Assembly: GCF_020423045.1 (NCBI RefSeq)
Contig: NZ_CP081943.1
Location: 6,634,001 to 6,698,000, forward strand
From: Pseudomonas sp. MM213
Lineage (GTDB): Bacteria > Pseudomonadota > Gammaproteobacteria > Pseudomonadales > Pseudomonadaceae
DNA: 64,000 nt
Direction: 5' to 3'
Shown: positions 34,506 through 42,651 of the stretch, one piece after another
Layout: every line of letters starts with the position of its first letter
Numbering within the stretch: position 1 is the first letter of the stretch
Program-made: the position numbers and the translations under genes
The notes under the pieces: generated by a model
What the model saw: the letters and a program-made list of their open reading frames with translations, nothing else
What the model was told of the DNA's origin: nothing
The model's database searches: none

Positions 34506-37223
34506 TCACGAGATGACGGCGATCGGCTGTGCCGTGGTGGCCAGCAAACGCTTGATTTCCGGGACGCACGAGCCGCATTGCGTGCCGCAGCCCAATTCCT
34601 GTTTCAACCCCTGCAAATCCAGGCCCCGACGGATACCGGCACAGACCGCGCCTTGGCTGACGTTTTTGCAGTTGCACAGGGTTTTAGTGCCGGCAACCGA
34701 TGTGGTGGCGTTGCCCGGTGGTGCGCTCAGTGGTGCAAGCAGCCAGCGCCGCAGTTGTTCATCGGCGCGACCTTCCAGCCAAAGGTCCTGCAGCCAGTGC
34801 TGTGCGAGGGTTTCGCCAGCCAGGCGAATCGCGGTGATCCGGCCATGCTCGATCCGCACCCGTTTGCCGATGGCGCGCCGTGGGTCGTCGTACGCCAGGA
34901 CCGGCCCTTCATTGAGCCCAAGGCAGCGGTCGATTTCGCATAACAATTGCGGATCTGGCGCTGTGGCGCTGGCAGCGCGTATGAGCAGCGCAGGGCGCTC
35001 ACGACCGGTAAGGCTGAGGCTGACGTAGGAAAACGCCTCACAGAGCGGTCGTAGCGTCTCAAAATGCTGTTGAACATCGCCCTCAATCAGTACGAAAAGG
35101 TTCCAGGGCAAATGCACGGGGTCGATTCGTACGCCGCTGTGTTTGAGTTCCGGTTGTTTCGATAACGGATCGAACGCCGGTTGGGTGAGCGCATTGACCC
35201 CGCCCTTCAGGAACCGGTCGCCCCAGTGCATCGGCAGAAACGCCTGGCCCGGACGCACGCTGTCATCGCTGCCGACGGCGACAATCACCGCGCCGCGACG
35301 GCTTTTCAAACTGACCAGTTCTTCCGGTTGCAGTCCATGGCGATGCAAATCATCCGGGTGCAGGCTCAGCACGGCCTCGCTGACATGACCGAACAACTGC
35401 GCGGCAGTGCCGGTGCGGCTCATGCCGTGCCATTGATCGCGCAGGCGGCCGGTGATCAGGGTCAGCGGGAATTGCCCATCGCGTTGTTCCTTGGCGGCAA
35501 GGTACGGATCGGCCACGAACCGGGCACGCCCGTTGGCGGTCGGGAAAATTCCGTCCCGATACAGTCGGGCCGTACCTTCACGGGCGCCGGCGGGAAACGG
35601 CCATTGCTGTGGACCGAGACGATCAATCAGCTCATGACTGATACCGGACAAATCCAGGTCCCGGTCGCGCGTCAGGAGTTTGTACTCATCGAAGACCTGC
35701 GCCGGGGTGTCGAACGCAAACAGACTGGGTTGTCCGGGGCGCAGGTATTTTTCCAGGCGCTGTGCGAAATCCACTGTAATTGCCCAGTCGGAACGCGTTT
35801 CTCCGGGGGCGACAATCGCCCGGCGAACGTGGGAAATCCGCCGTTCGGAGTTGGTCACCGTGCCGTCTTTTTCACCCCAACTGGCGGCAGGCAGCAGTAG
35901 ATCGGCGAACGCGGCGGTTTCGGTGGTGCGAAAGGCTTCCTGCAATACCACGAACGGGCAGGCTTGCAGCGCCTCGCGCACGGCGCTCTGGTCCGGCATC
36001 GACTGCGCGGGGTTGGTGCAGGCGATCCACAGGGCTTTGATGGTTCCGTTACGAACCTGCTCAAACAATTCGATCGCGGTGAGCCCGGTGTTTGCCGGCA
36101 GTTGATCCACGCCCCAGTAGGCTGCGACTTCTGCGCGATGCTCGGCATTGGCCGCTTCGCGATGGCCTGGCAGCAGGTTCGACAGGCTGCCGGTTTCGCG
36201 GCCACCCATGGCATTCGGCTGACCGGTCAGGGAGAAAGGTCCTGCGCCGGGACGGCCGATCTGCCCGGTGGCCAGGTGCAGGTTGATCAAGGCACTGTTT
36301 TTCGCACTGCCGGCGGTGGACTGGTTCAGTCCCATGCACCACAGCGACAGAAAGCTCGGCGAGGTGCCGACCCACTCGGCGCATTGCTGCAGTTGCTCGA
36401 CGCTGATCCCGCACAGCTGCGAGACCATTGGCGGCGTGTAGTCGCGCACCAGGTTTTTCAGTTCAGCCAGGCCTTCGGTGTGGGTCTCGATGAAGTCGCG
36501 GTCGATCCAGCCTTCCCACAGCAGCAGGTACAAAATCCCATGGAACAAGGCGACATCGGTGCCGGGAAGAATCGCCAGATGCAGGTCAGCCAAGTCGCAG
36601 GTATCCGTACGACGCGGGTCGATGACGATGACTTTCATCTGTGGTCGGCGGGATTTGGCCTCTTCCAGGCGACGAAACAGGACCGGGTGGGCGTAGGCCA
36701 TGTTACTGCCGACGATCATCACGCAGTCGCTTGTCTCAAGGTCTTCGTAACTGCATGGCGGTGCGTCGGCACCGAGGCTGCGCTTGTAGCCGACCACTGC
36801 CGATGACATGCACAGGCGCGAATTGCTGTCGATGTTGTTGGTGCCGACCAACGCTCGCGCCAGTTTGTTGAAGCTGTAGTAATCCTCGGTCAGTAACTGC
36901 CCGGAGATGTAAAACGCCACGCTGTCCGGACCATGTTCGGCGATGGTTTCGGCGAACACGCTGGCGGCGTGATCGAGGGCGGTGTCCCAGTCGGTGCGGC
37001 TGCGGGCCAGGCCTTTGCCCAGGCGCAGTTCCGGGTACAGCGCTCGGGCTGCGAGGTCGCCGGTCAAGTGCAGGGTTGAGCCCTTGCTGCACAGCTTACC
37101 GAAGTTGGCCGGGTGGGCCGGATCGCCGCTGACGCCGAGGATGCGCTCGCCGTCATGCTCGATCAGCACGCCGCAGCCGACCCCGCAGTAGCAACAGGTG
37201 GAGGCGGTGATCTGGCGGTTCAT
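34506..37223 (-). CDS. nasC: Assimilatory nitrate reductase catalytic subunit
   Basis: A 905-residue molybdopterin (bis-MGD) enzyme that reduces nitrate to nitrite in the cytoplasm. The N-terminal [4Fe-4S] motif is CCYCGVGCGVLI with the fourth Cys in KLCSKG (residues about 10-47). The molybdopterin domains follow to about residue 700, and a dinucleotide-binding domain (LTLITGRLRDQWHGMSRTG) after that. A C-terminal BFD-type [2Fe-2S] domain (CNCKNVSQG...CGTQCGSC, about 850-890) takes electrons from the partner flavoprotein. The start at 37223 shares one base with the stop codon of the upstream oxidoreductase (TGATG), indicating coupling. The symbol follows P. aeruginosa usage; the protein is NasA in Klebsiella. 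Confidence 0.96.
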   Translation of the reverse strand: MNRQITASTCCYCGVGCGVLIEHDGERILGVSGDPAHPANFGKLCSKGSTLHLTGDLAARALYPELRLGKGLARSRTDWDTALDHAASVFAETIAEHGPDSVAFYISGQLLTEDYYSFNKLARALVGTNNIDSNSRLCMSSAVVGYKRSLGADAPPCSYEDLETSDCVMIVGSNMAYAHPVLFRRLEEAKSRRPQMKVIVIDPRRTDTCDLADLHLAILPGTDVALFHGILYLLLWEGWIDRDFIETHTEGLAELKNLVRDYTPPMVSQLCGISVEQLQQCAEWVGTSPSFLSLWCMGLNQSTAGSAKNSALINLHLATGQIGRPGAGPFSLTGQPNAMGGRETGSLSNLLPGHREAANAEHRAEVAAYWGVDQLPANTGLTAIELFEQVRNGTIKALWIACTNPAQSMPDQSAVREALQACPFVVLQEAFRTTETAAFADLLLPAASWGEKDGTVTNSERRISHVRRAIVAPGETRSDWAITVDFAQRLEKYLRPGQPSLFAFDTPAQVFDEYKLLTRDRDLDLSGISHELIDRLGPQQWPFPAGAREGTARLYRDGIFPTANGRARFVADPYLAAKEQRDGQFPLTLITGRLRDQWHGMSRTGTAAQLFGHVSEAVLSLHPDDLHRHGLQPEELVSLKSRRGAVIVAVGSDDSVRPGQAFLPMHWGDRFLKGGVNALTQPAFDPLSKQPELKHSGVRIDPVHLPWNLFVLIEGDVQQHFETLRPLCEAFSYVSLSLTGRERPALLIRAASATAPDPQLLCEIDRCLGLNEGPVLAYDDPRRAIGKRVRIEHGRITAIRLAGETLAQHWLQDLWLEGRADEQLRRWLLAPLSAPPGNATTSVAGTKTLCNCKNVSQGAVCAGIRRGLDLQGLKQELGCGTQCGSCVPEIKRLLATTAQPIAVIS

Positions 37224-38443
37224 CAGCTGGCTTCCCGCATGGCTTCACCAAACATCAGGTGATTGCGGATTTCGTCGATATTCCGGTTCTCGCGAATCTG
37301 CCGGAAATACCAACCGCCATCGGCCGTGTCGCCGTACAGGCAGGCCCCGACCAGCACGTCGTCCTTGATCACCAGTTTTTTGTAGATCCCGCCGATCGGG
37401 TCGGAAAGGGTGATGGTTTCGGTACCTTCGCCGCCCATGAAATCGCCGGCGGAGAACAGGTCGATGCCGGTGACTTTCAATTTGGTCGAGGTCACCGAGC
37501 CTTTGTAGCTGGCGAAGCCAAGCTGTGCGAGATGATTGGCGCAGACCTTGGCCTGTTCGAACAGCGGCGCCACCAGGCCGTAGGCGATGCCGCGATGGCT
37601 GGCGCATTCGCCGATGGCGTAAACCCGTGGGTCGTAGGTTTGCAGGGTGTCGTTGACCAGAATCCCACGGTTGCACGGGAGGCCGGAGCGCTCCGCGAGC
37701 TCGGTCGCGGGGCGGATGCCGGCGGCCATCACCACCAGGTCGGCGGGGATGCGGTCGCCGTTCTTGAACTCGACCGAGCCGACCCGGCCATTGCCGGCAT
37801 CGTGCAAGGCCTGGGTTTGCTCGCACAGGCGAAAGTGCAGGCCACGGTCCTCAAGCGCGGTTTGCAGCAAGCGGCCGCTGACACTGTCCAGTTGCCGTTC
37901 CAGCAACCATTCACCGTTGTGCACCACGGTGACGTGCATGCCGCGCAGCATCAGGCCATTGGCCGCTTCCAGGCCGAGCAGGCCGCCGCCGATGACCACC
38001 GCGTGCTTGTGGGTTTTTGCGGTGTTGATCATGGCTTGGGTGTCGGCGATGTCGCGGTAGCCGATCACGCCGTGCAACGTGTTGCCCGGGATCGGCAGGA
38101 TGAACGGGGTCGAGCCGGTGGCAATCAGCAGGCGGTCGTATTCGGCCTCGGTGCCGTCGTCGGCGATGACCCGACGTTTGATCCGGTCGATCTCTACGAC
38201 TCTGCGGTTGAGCAGCAACTTGATGTTGTTGTCCAGGTACCAGTCCAGGTCGTTGAGCGCGATCTCTTCGAAGGTTTGCTCGCCGGCCAGTACCGGCGAC
38301 AGCAGGATGCGGTTGTAGTTGGTATGGGGTTCGGCACCGAAGACCGTGATGTCGTACAGCTCGTTGCTCAGCTTGAGCAGCTCTTCCAGGGTGCGAACCC
38401 CGGCCATGCCGTTGCCGATCATCACCAGTTTTAGTTTTTTCAT
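37223..38443 (-). CDS. NAD(P)H:FAD oxidoreductase, NirB N-terminal-like
   Basis: A 406-residue pyridine nucleotide-disulfide-type flavoprotein. FAD-binding motif GNGMAGVRTLEEL starts near residue 9, NAD-binding VIGGGLLGLEAANGL near 150, and the second FAD contact is VYAIGECASH near 285. It matches the first 400 residues of NirB but lacks its [2Fe-2S] and siroheme/[4Fe-4S] domains. It resembles Klebsiella NasC in role and probably passes electrons from NAD(P)H to the BFD domain of the adjacent nitrate reductase. The start at 38443 has GGAGAA upstream. It is the first gene after an ANTAR-type leader. P. aeruginosa has full nirB plus nirD at this place. Confidence 0.9.
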   Translation of the reverse strand: MKKLKLVMIGNGMAGVRTLEELLKLSNELYDITVFGAEPHTNYNRILLSPVLAGEQTFEEIALNDLDWYLDNNIKLLLNRRVVEIDRIKRRVIADDGTEAEYDRLLIATGSTPFILPIPGNTLHGVIGYRDIADTQAMINTAKTHKHAVVIGGGLLGLEAANGLMLRGMHVTVVHNGEWLLERQLDSVSGRLLQTALEDRGLHFRLCEQTQALHDAGNGRVGSVEFKNGDRIPADLVVMAAGIRPATELAERSGLPCNRGILVNDTLQTYDPRVYAIGECASHRGIAYGLVAPLFEQAKVCANHLAQLGFASYKGSVTSTKLKVTGIDLFSAGDFMGGEGTETITLSDPIGGIYKKLVIKDDVLVGACLYGDTADGGWYFRQIRENRNIDEIRNHLMFGEAMREAS

Positions 38444-38514
38444 CAGGTTCTCCGGGGAGCTCGGACCCGCCTCGACAGGGCGTTCAGGTCGTGCTCGACA
38501 AATTTTGCGCAAAC

Positions 38515-38555
38515 AAAAAAAGGCGTCCCGCTAGTTGCCTAGCGAGGACGCCTTT
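38515..38555 (-). terminator. Leader terminator upstream of the nitrate reductase unit
   Basis: On the minus strand: AAAGGCGTCC, a bulged T, CGCTAG, loop GCAA, CTAGCG, GGACGCCTTT, then further T. It is a very stable intrinsic terminator located before, not after, the genes, so transcription must be rescued for expression. Confidence 0.9.
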
Positions 38556-38601
38556 GTCCTGGTCCCGTTATCTCGGGAAGCGCATCCTTCGTCGTTGAAG
38601 G
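38545..38601 (-). promoter_or_regulatory. ANTAR-type antiterminator leader A (nitrate reductase unit)
   Basis: Minus strand. Hairpin P1 (38586-38601) has stem CCTTC/GAAGG and hexaloop AACGAC. Hairpin P2 (38545-38560) has stem AGGAC/GTCCT and hexaloop AAAGGC. Both loops have A at position 1 and G at position 4, the ANTAR recognition signature. P2 uses bases of the terminator's 5' arm, so P2 and the terminator exclude one another. A further short hairpin (TCCCG/CGGGA) sits between them. NasT, encoded 3.5 kb upstream, is the expected ligand. Confidence 0.82.
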
Positions 38602-38770
38602 CTGGGCTTTATGTCTGTTGAGAGAGGTAATGCAGTGGTTGTGCCAAGTTGACCTACACCCGGTTTTGTTGGCTCGGAGTGCTTAATCAAAGGGGGCTTC
38701 TGCACCGAATCGAAGCGTGGTGCCCGCTAATGGAGCGGGTTGCTGATGGATTTGTGTTGGCTGTCAGTCC

Positions 38771-38843
38771 GCCTTCGCGAGCAAGCTCAGCTCCTACAGG
38801 TCGATCAACCCGCAACCTGTAGGAGCGAAGCTTGCTCGCGAAA
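38771..38843. repeat. REP element pair (GCTTGCTCGCGAA type)
   Basis: Inverted copies between the kinase/phosphatase gene and the nitrate reductase leader. One arm reads GAGCTGAGCTTGCTCGCG, the other GAGCGAAGCTTGCTCGCG. Confidence 0.85.
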
Positions 38844-38856
38844 GGCGCGACTCGGT

Positions 38857-40527
38857 CTAGCCGCGAAACAGCAAAACCAGCAGCACCACATTCACCAGTA
38901 GCGCCACCAACGCCAACGTCCGCCAGACCTTCACTGGCTCGCGCTCCAGCAGCGGCCGGGGCCGTACGCTCAAACTGCGTCGTTCACCCTGTTCCAGCAC
39001 CAATAACCATTCTTCCGCAGTTTCGAATCGCTCCGCCGGGTCCGCCGCCACAGCACGCTCCAGGCTTTGTGCGATCCACTCGGGCAGGTCCGGGCGGTAA
39101 CGACTGGCGCTGACCGGTACACCAAACCGTGGACGCTGGAACGCTTCGATTTCGCCGTAGGGATAATGCCCGGTGAGCAGGAAATACAAGGTCACGCCGG
39201 CCGCATACAGATCCTGTTGCGGGCTCGGCGCGTCACCGCGAAAAGCTTCCGGCGCAATGTAGCTGGGTGTTCCGGGCAGGGTCGAGGCCTGATCTTCAGA
39301 CAGGCCAGGGCAATAGGCCAGGCCGAAATCCAGCAGCCGCAGTTCGCCGTCATCCCCCAGCAGCAAATTCTCCGGTTTGATGTCGCGATGCAGAATCTGC
39401 CGTCGATGCAACATCCCGACCGCCCGCAGCAAACGTTCCGCCAGATCCTGCCATTGGGCCAGCGGCAGCGTTGTGGCTCGCTCAGCCAGTTGCGCCAAAG
39501 TCGAGCCGGAATATTCACGCATTACGTAGTACAAATGCTGACGCTGACTGGCGGCATGGACTTCAGGGAAATGCCGGCCAGCCACGCGCTTGAGAAACCA
39601 TTCCTCCGACAGCAAGGCTTGCCCGGCCAGGTGATCGTCGCGCAACGCGCCGGGCAGGGTTTTCAGCAGCCAGGGTTGTTGCTGAGCGTCGCGCACCCGA
39701 TAGAGCAGCGACTGCTGGCTTTGGCCGAGTATTCCTTCGACGTGCCAGCCCTCAAACGTCTGGCCCGGTTTCAGCGCTGGCGGCAGTGGCCATTGCTGCA
39801 CATGAATCAACGCATCGCCGATGCTCGTTTCACCGAGGGCATCGACCCGCACCAATAACGCGCTGGCGTTGTCCTGACTGCCCGCCAGATGCGCCGCATT
39901 CACCAGGGTTTGCGCGGCGCTGTGCAGATCCGGTTGATCGCGCAGAATCGCGGCAATCGCGGTGTCGCCCAACACGGCCCAGATGCCGTCGCTGAGCAGC
40001 ACGAAATGCTCATTCAGCCGCAGTTCGCCATCGAGAAAATCCAGCACCAGATGCTGATCGAGGCCGAGCGCCCGTTTGAGCACATGCTGCATGCCCGGTT
40101 GATCCCAGACGTGGTCCTCCGTGACCCGCTGCAATTGATCGGCGTGCCAGCGATAAACCCTGCAGTCCCCGACATGCGCCAAGGTAAAACGCCTGCCGCG
40201 CACGACCAGGGCACTGACCGTGGTCAACAGCGGTTGCCCACCGCCATTGGCCTGCAGCCAGCGATTTTGCGCCAGCAGCAAACGGTCCAGTGCCTGGGCG
40301 ACACCCCAGGTTTCCGGGGTGGCGTAGTAGTCCAGCGCCAGCGCCTGCAAGGTCGAACGTGCCGCGAGGCCGCCATCGGCGCACTGGCTGACGCCGTCGG
40401 CGATGGCGAACAGGTAGCCCTTGCTCGCCGCCAGTGCCGGGGCCGGCGTCACCAGGCGCAGGGCGTCCTGGTTCTCCTCGCGCGGACCGATGGCGCTGGC
40501 TTCGGCAAAACTCAGTTGCAGGCTCAT
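38857..40527 (-). CDS. Bifunctional PP2C phosphatase / Ser-Thr kinase with C-terminal membrane anchor
   Basis: A 556-residue fusion. The N-terminal PP2C phosphatase (about 1-240) shows FAIADGVSQCADGG, AHVGDCRVYR, LLSDGIWAV and SQDNASALLV. A Hanks-type kinase follows (about 260-515) with catalytic HRDIKPENLLL, DFGLAYCPG and activation-segment GTPSYIAPEAF. The glycine loop (GILGQSQQSLLY) is atypical. A C-terminal hydrophobic helix (LALVALLVNVVLLVLLF) anchors it to the inner membrane. It starts 7 bases after the nitrate transporter stop, so the two are one unit. P. aeruginosa has the same gene order. It may set the phosphorylation state of the transporter or the reductase; this is inference. Confidence 0.93.
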   Translation of the reverse strand: MSLQLSFAEASAIGPREENQDALRLVTPAPALAASKGYLFAIADGVSQCADGGLAARSTLQALALDYYATPETWGVAQALDRLLLAQNRWLQANGGGQPLLTTVSALVVRGRRFTLAHVGDCRVYRWHADQLQRVTEDHVWDQPGMQHVLKRALGLDQHLVLDFLDGELRLNEHFVLLSDGIWAVLGDTAIAAILRDQPDLHSAAQTLVNAAHLAGSQDNASALLVRVDALGETSIGDALIHVQQWPLPPALKPGQTFEGWHVEGILGQSQQSLLYRVRDAQQQPWLLKTLPGALRDDHLAGQALLSEEWFLKRVAGRHFPEVHAASQRQHLYYVMREYSGSTLAQLAERATTLPLAQWQDLAERLLRAVGMLHRRQILHRDIKPENLLLGDDGELRLLDFGLAYCPGLSEDQASTLPGTPSYIAPEAFRGDAPSPQQDLYAAGVTLYFLLTGHYPYGEIEAFQRPRFGVPVSASRYRPDLPEWIAQSLERAVAADPAERFETAEEWLLVLEQGERRSLSVRPRPLLEREPVKVWRTLALVALLVNVVLLVLLFRG

Positions 40528-40534
40528 TCAGCCC

Positions 40535-41746
40535 TCACACCCGCGCAGCAGTGACGGCCGCCGAACCCCAAGTGGTTCTCCAGCGGCGCTTCACACCGTG
40601 CAGACCGAACCAGGCGAGGACGCCGAGGCTGGCGAACAACCACAGCGCCAGTTGATAACTGCCGGTGCTTTGCTTGATCGCGCCCATGCCCGCCGCGAGG
40701 GCGAAGCCGCCGATGCCACCGGCCATGCCGATCAAACCGGTCATCACACCGATTTCGCGACGAAAACGTTGCGGGACCAATTGGAAAACCGCGCCGTTAC
40801 CGGCACCCAGGCCGAGCATCGTGCAGACGAAAAGTGCCAGCGCCGCGTAGGAACTCGGCAAGTTGAAACCCACCGCCGCAATGCAGATCGCCGCCACCGT
40901 GTACATCGCCAGCAGTGTGCGAATCCCGCCGAAGCGGTCGGCCAGTGCGCCGCCCAGAGGACGCATCAAACTGCCGCCAAACACGCAGGCCGCCGTGTAG
41001 TAACCGGCTGTCACCGGGCTCAGGCCGTATTGGTCGTTGAAGTAGCCGGGCAGGGCGCTGGCCAGGCCGATGAAGCCGCCAAAGGTCACGCTGTAGAAAA
41101 ACATGAACCACCAGCTGTCGCGGTCGCCCAGGGCTTTGAAGTAGTCGGATACCGACTTGGCTTTCGGCCGCTCAGGCGCGTTTTTGGCCAGCCAGGCGAA
41201 GACGATGATGGTCAGGATCAGCGGGATCAGCGCGAAGCCGAACACGTTGCTCCAGCCGAACGCGGCGGCCAGCACCGGAGCGATCAGCGCGGCCAGCACG
41301 GTGCCCGAGTTACCGGCCCCGGCGATGCCCATGGCCTTGCCTTGATGCTGCGGCGGATACCACTGCGACGCCAGCGGCAGGGCCACGGCGAACGACGCGC
41401 CCGCCATGCCGAGGAACAGGCCCAGCAGCAGCGCTTGTTCGTAACTTTGAATGCCGTGCTTCCACGCGACGAACAGGGCGCAGATGACGATCACCTGGCC
41501 GATCAGCCCGGCGGTTTTTGGCGACAGGCGATCCGCCAGCATGCCCATGATAAAGCGCAGTACGGCCCCGGCCAGAATCGGCGTGGCCACCACCAGCCCG
41601 CGTTGTTGGGTGGTCAGGTGCAGGTCGGCGGCAATCTGCACCGCCAGAGGGCCGAGCAGGTACCAGACCATGAAACTCAGGTCGAAATAGAGGAAGGCCG
41701 CGAACAGGGTCGGGGTATGGCCGGATTTCCAGAAGCTTGAATTCAT
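40535..41746 (-). CDS. nasA: MFS nitrate/nitrite transporter (NNP family)
   Basis: A 403-residue 12-helix major facilitator of the NarK/NrtP type that imports nitrate. The family signature around GIAGAGNSGTVLAALI (helix 5) and the later GMAGGIGGFALAAGMG glycine-rich stretch (helix 11) are the nitrate-contacting regions. The start at 41746 (MNSSFWKSGHTPTLF) has GAGGTG upstream; the frame open to 41848 would translate the leader terminator. It is first in a unit with the kinase/phosphatase, behind an ANTAR-type leader. The symbol follows P. aeruginosa usage. Confidence 0.94.
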   Translation of the reverse strand: MNSSFWKSGHTPTLFAAFLYFDLSFMVWYLLGPLAVQIAADLHLTTQQRGLVVATPILAGAVLRFIMGMLADRLSPKTAGLIGQVIVICALFVAWKHGIQSYEQALLLGLFLGMAGASFAVALPLASQWYPPQHQGKAMGIAGAGNSGTVLAALIAPVLAAAFGWSNVFGFALIPLILTIIVFAWLAKNAPERPKAKSVSDYFKALGDRDSWWFMFFYSVTFGGFIGLASALPGYFNDQYGLSPVTAGYYTAACVFGGSLMRPLGGALADRFGGIRTLLAMYTVAAICIAAVGFNLPSSYAALALFVCTMLGLGAGNGAVFQLVPQRFRREIGVMTGLIGMAGGIGGFALAAGMGAIKQSTGSYQLALWLFASLGVLAWFGLHGVKRRWRTTWGSAAVTAARV

Positions 41747-41846
41747 CGCGCACCTCAGCTGTGAGTCGTCTCGAGAAGGAGTCATGAGCTTGCAGGTGGG
41801 GGGCCGCAACGGCCGCACCACCGGCCCCGGTCTGTGGGGCCAAAAC

Positions 41847-41896
41847 AAAAAAACGCCGCCACCCGATTCGCCATGGGCAAATGAGGTGAGCGACGT
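41847..41896 (-). terminator. Leader terminator upstream of the nitrate transporter
   Basis: On the minus strand ACGTCGC, a bulged T, CACC pairs with GGTG-GCGGCGT, including one G-T wobble, and is followed by seven T. It has the same architecture (bulged T in the 5' arm) as the leader terminator at 38515-38555. Confidence 0.85.
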
Positions 41897-41931
41897 CTTT
41901 GTCGTAGGTGGGGCAACCGCCGTTGGTTACC
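41891..41931 (-). promoter_or_regulatory. ANTAR-type antiterminator leader B (transporter-kinase unit)
   Basis: Minus strand. P1 (41912-41931) has stem GGTAACC/GGTTGCC, with one wobble pair, and hexaloop AACGGC. P2 (41891-41904) has stem CGAC/GTCG and hexaloop AAAGAC. Both loops have A1 and G4. The linker is 7 bases. The 3' arm of P2 is the 5' arm of the terminator, as expected for NasT/NasR-type antitermination. Confidence 0.85.
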
Positions 41932-41984
41932 TGTAGTGATTGCTTAGCGAGATTTGTGCCAACAGTCCGAGATCGAGTCGACCC

Positions 41985-42055
41985 TTTCGCGGGCAAGCCT
42001 CGCTCCTACAGTTCGAACGCAATTCCTCTGTAGGAGCGAGGCTTGCCCGCGAAGG
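41985..42055. repeat. REP element pair (GCGAGGCTTGCCCGCGAA type)
   Basis: Inverted copies directly downstream of nasT; they may end the nasST transcript. Confidence 0.9.
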
Positions 42056-42060
42056 GGCCT

Positions 42061-42636
42061 TCAGCCGAGCAGCTCACTCATCGCAATGATCTGCTCCGCC
42101 ACCTGAATCAGCTTCTGCTGCCGGCTCATGGCCTGGCGGCGCATCAGCGTGTAGGCCTCTTCTTCGTTGCAGTCCTTCATCTTCATCAGCAGCCCCTTGG
42201 CCAGCTCGATGCGCTTGCGCTCGGCCAGTTGCTGGTCGCGGGCGTGCAGTTGCGCGCGCAGGGCCTGGTCGCTTTCGAAGCGTGCCATGGCCACGTCGAG
42301 AATCGGCTGCAAGCGTTGTGCGTGAATGCCTTCGACGATGTAGGCGCTGACCCCGGACTTGATCGCCTGACGCATCACGTCGGGGTCATGTTCGTCGGTA
42401 AACATCACAATCGGCCGTGGCTGGTCTCGACTCACCAGCACCACTTGCTCCATCACATCGCGGCTCGGTGACTCGGTATCGATCAAAATCACATCCGGAC
42501 GCACCGTTTCGACGCGCGCGGGCAGGTCGATGGTCAGGCCGGACTCGTCGATGACCTCGAATCCGGCTTCGGTCAGGGCGGCCTTCAAGCGGCCGACTTT
42601 CTTCGCGGTGTCGTTGATCAGCAGGATACGCAGCAT
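42061..42636 (-). CDS. nasT: NasT, ANTAR-domain transcription antiterminator
   Basis: A 191-residue RNA-binding regulator. The N-terminal half is a receiver-like domain (ILLINDTAKKVGRLKAAL, then VRPDVILIDTESPSRD). The C-terminal ANTAR domain (about 135-190) reads KRIELAKGLLMKMKDCNEEEAYTLMRRQAM, which binds paired hexaloop hairpins in nascent RNA. In the absence of nitrate, NasT is held by NasS; nitrate frees it to prevent leader termination (known from Paracoccus and Azotobacter). It lies 15 bases downstream of nasS. Three candidate RNA targets are visible in this window. Confidence 0.95.
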   Translation of the reverse strand: MLRILLINDTAKKVGRLKAALTEAGFEVIDESGLTIDLPARVETVRPDVILIDTESPSRDVMEQVVLVSRDQPRPIVMFTDEHDPDVMRQAIKSGVSAYIVEGIHAQRLQPILDVAMARFESDQALRAQLHARDQQLAERKRIELAKGLLMKMKDCNEEEAYTLMRRQAMSRQQKLIQVAEQIIAMSELLG

Positions 42637-42651
42637 GTTCGTAGTCTCCTG

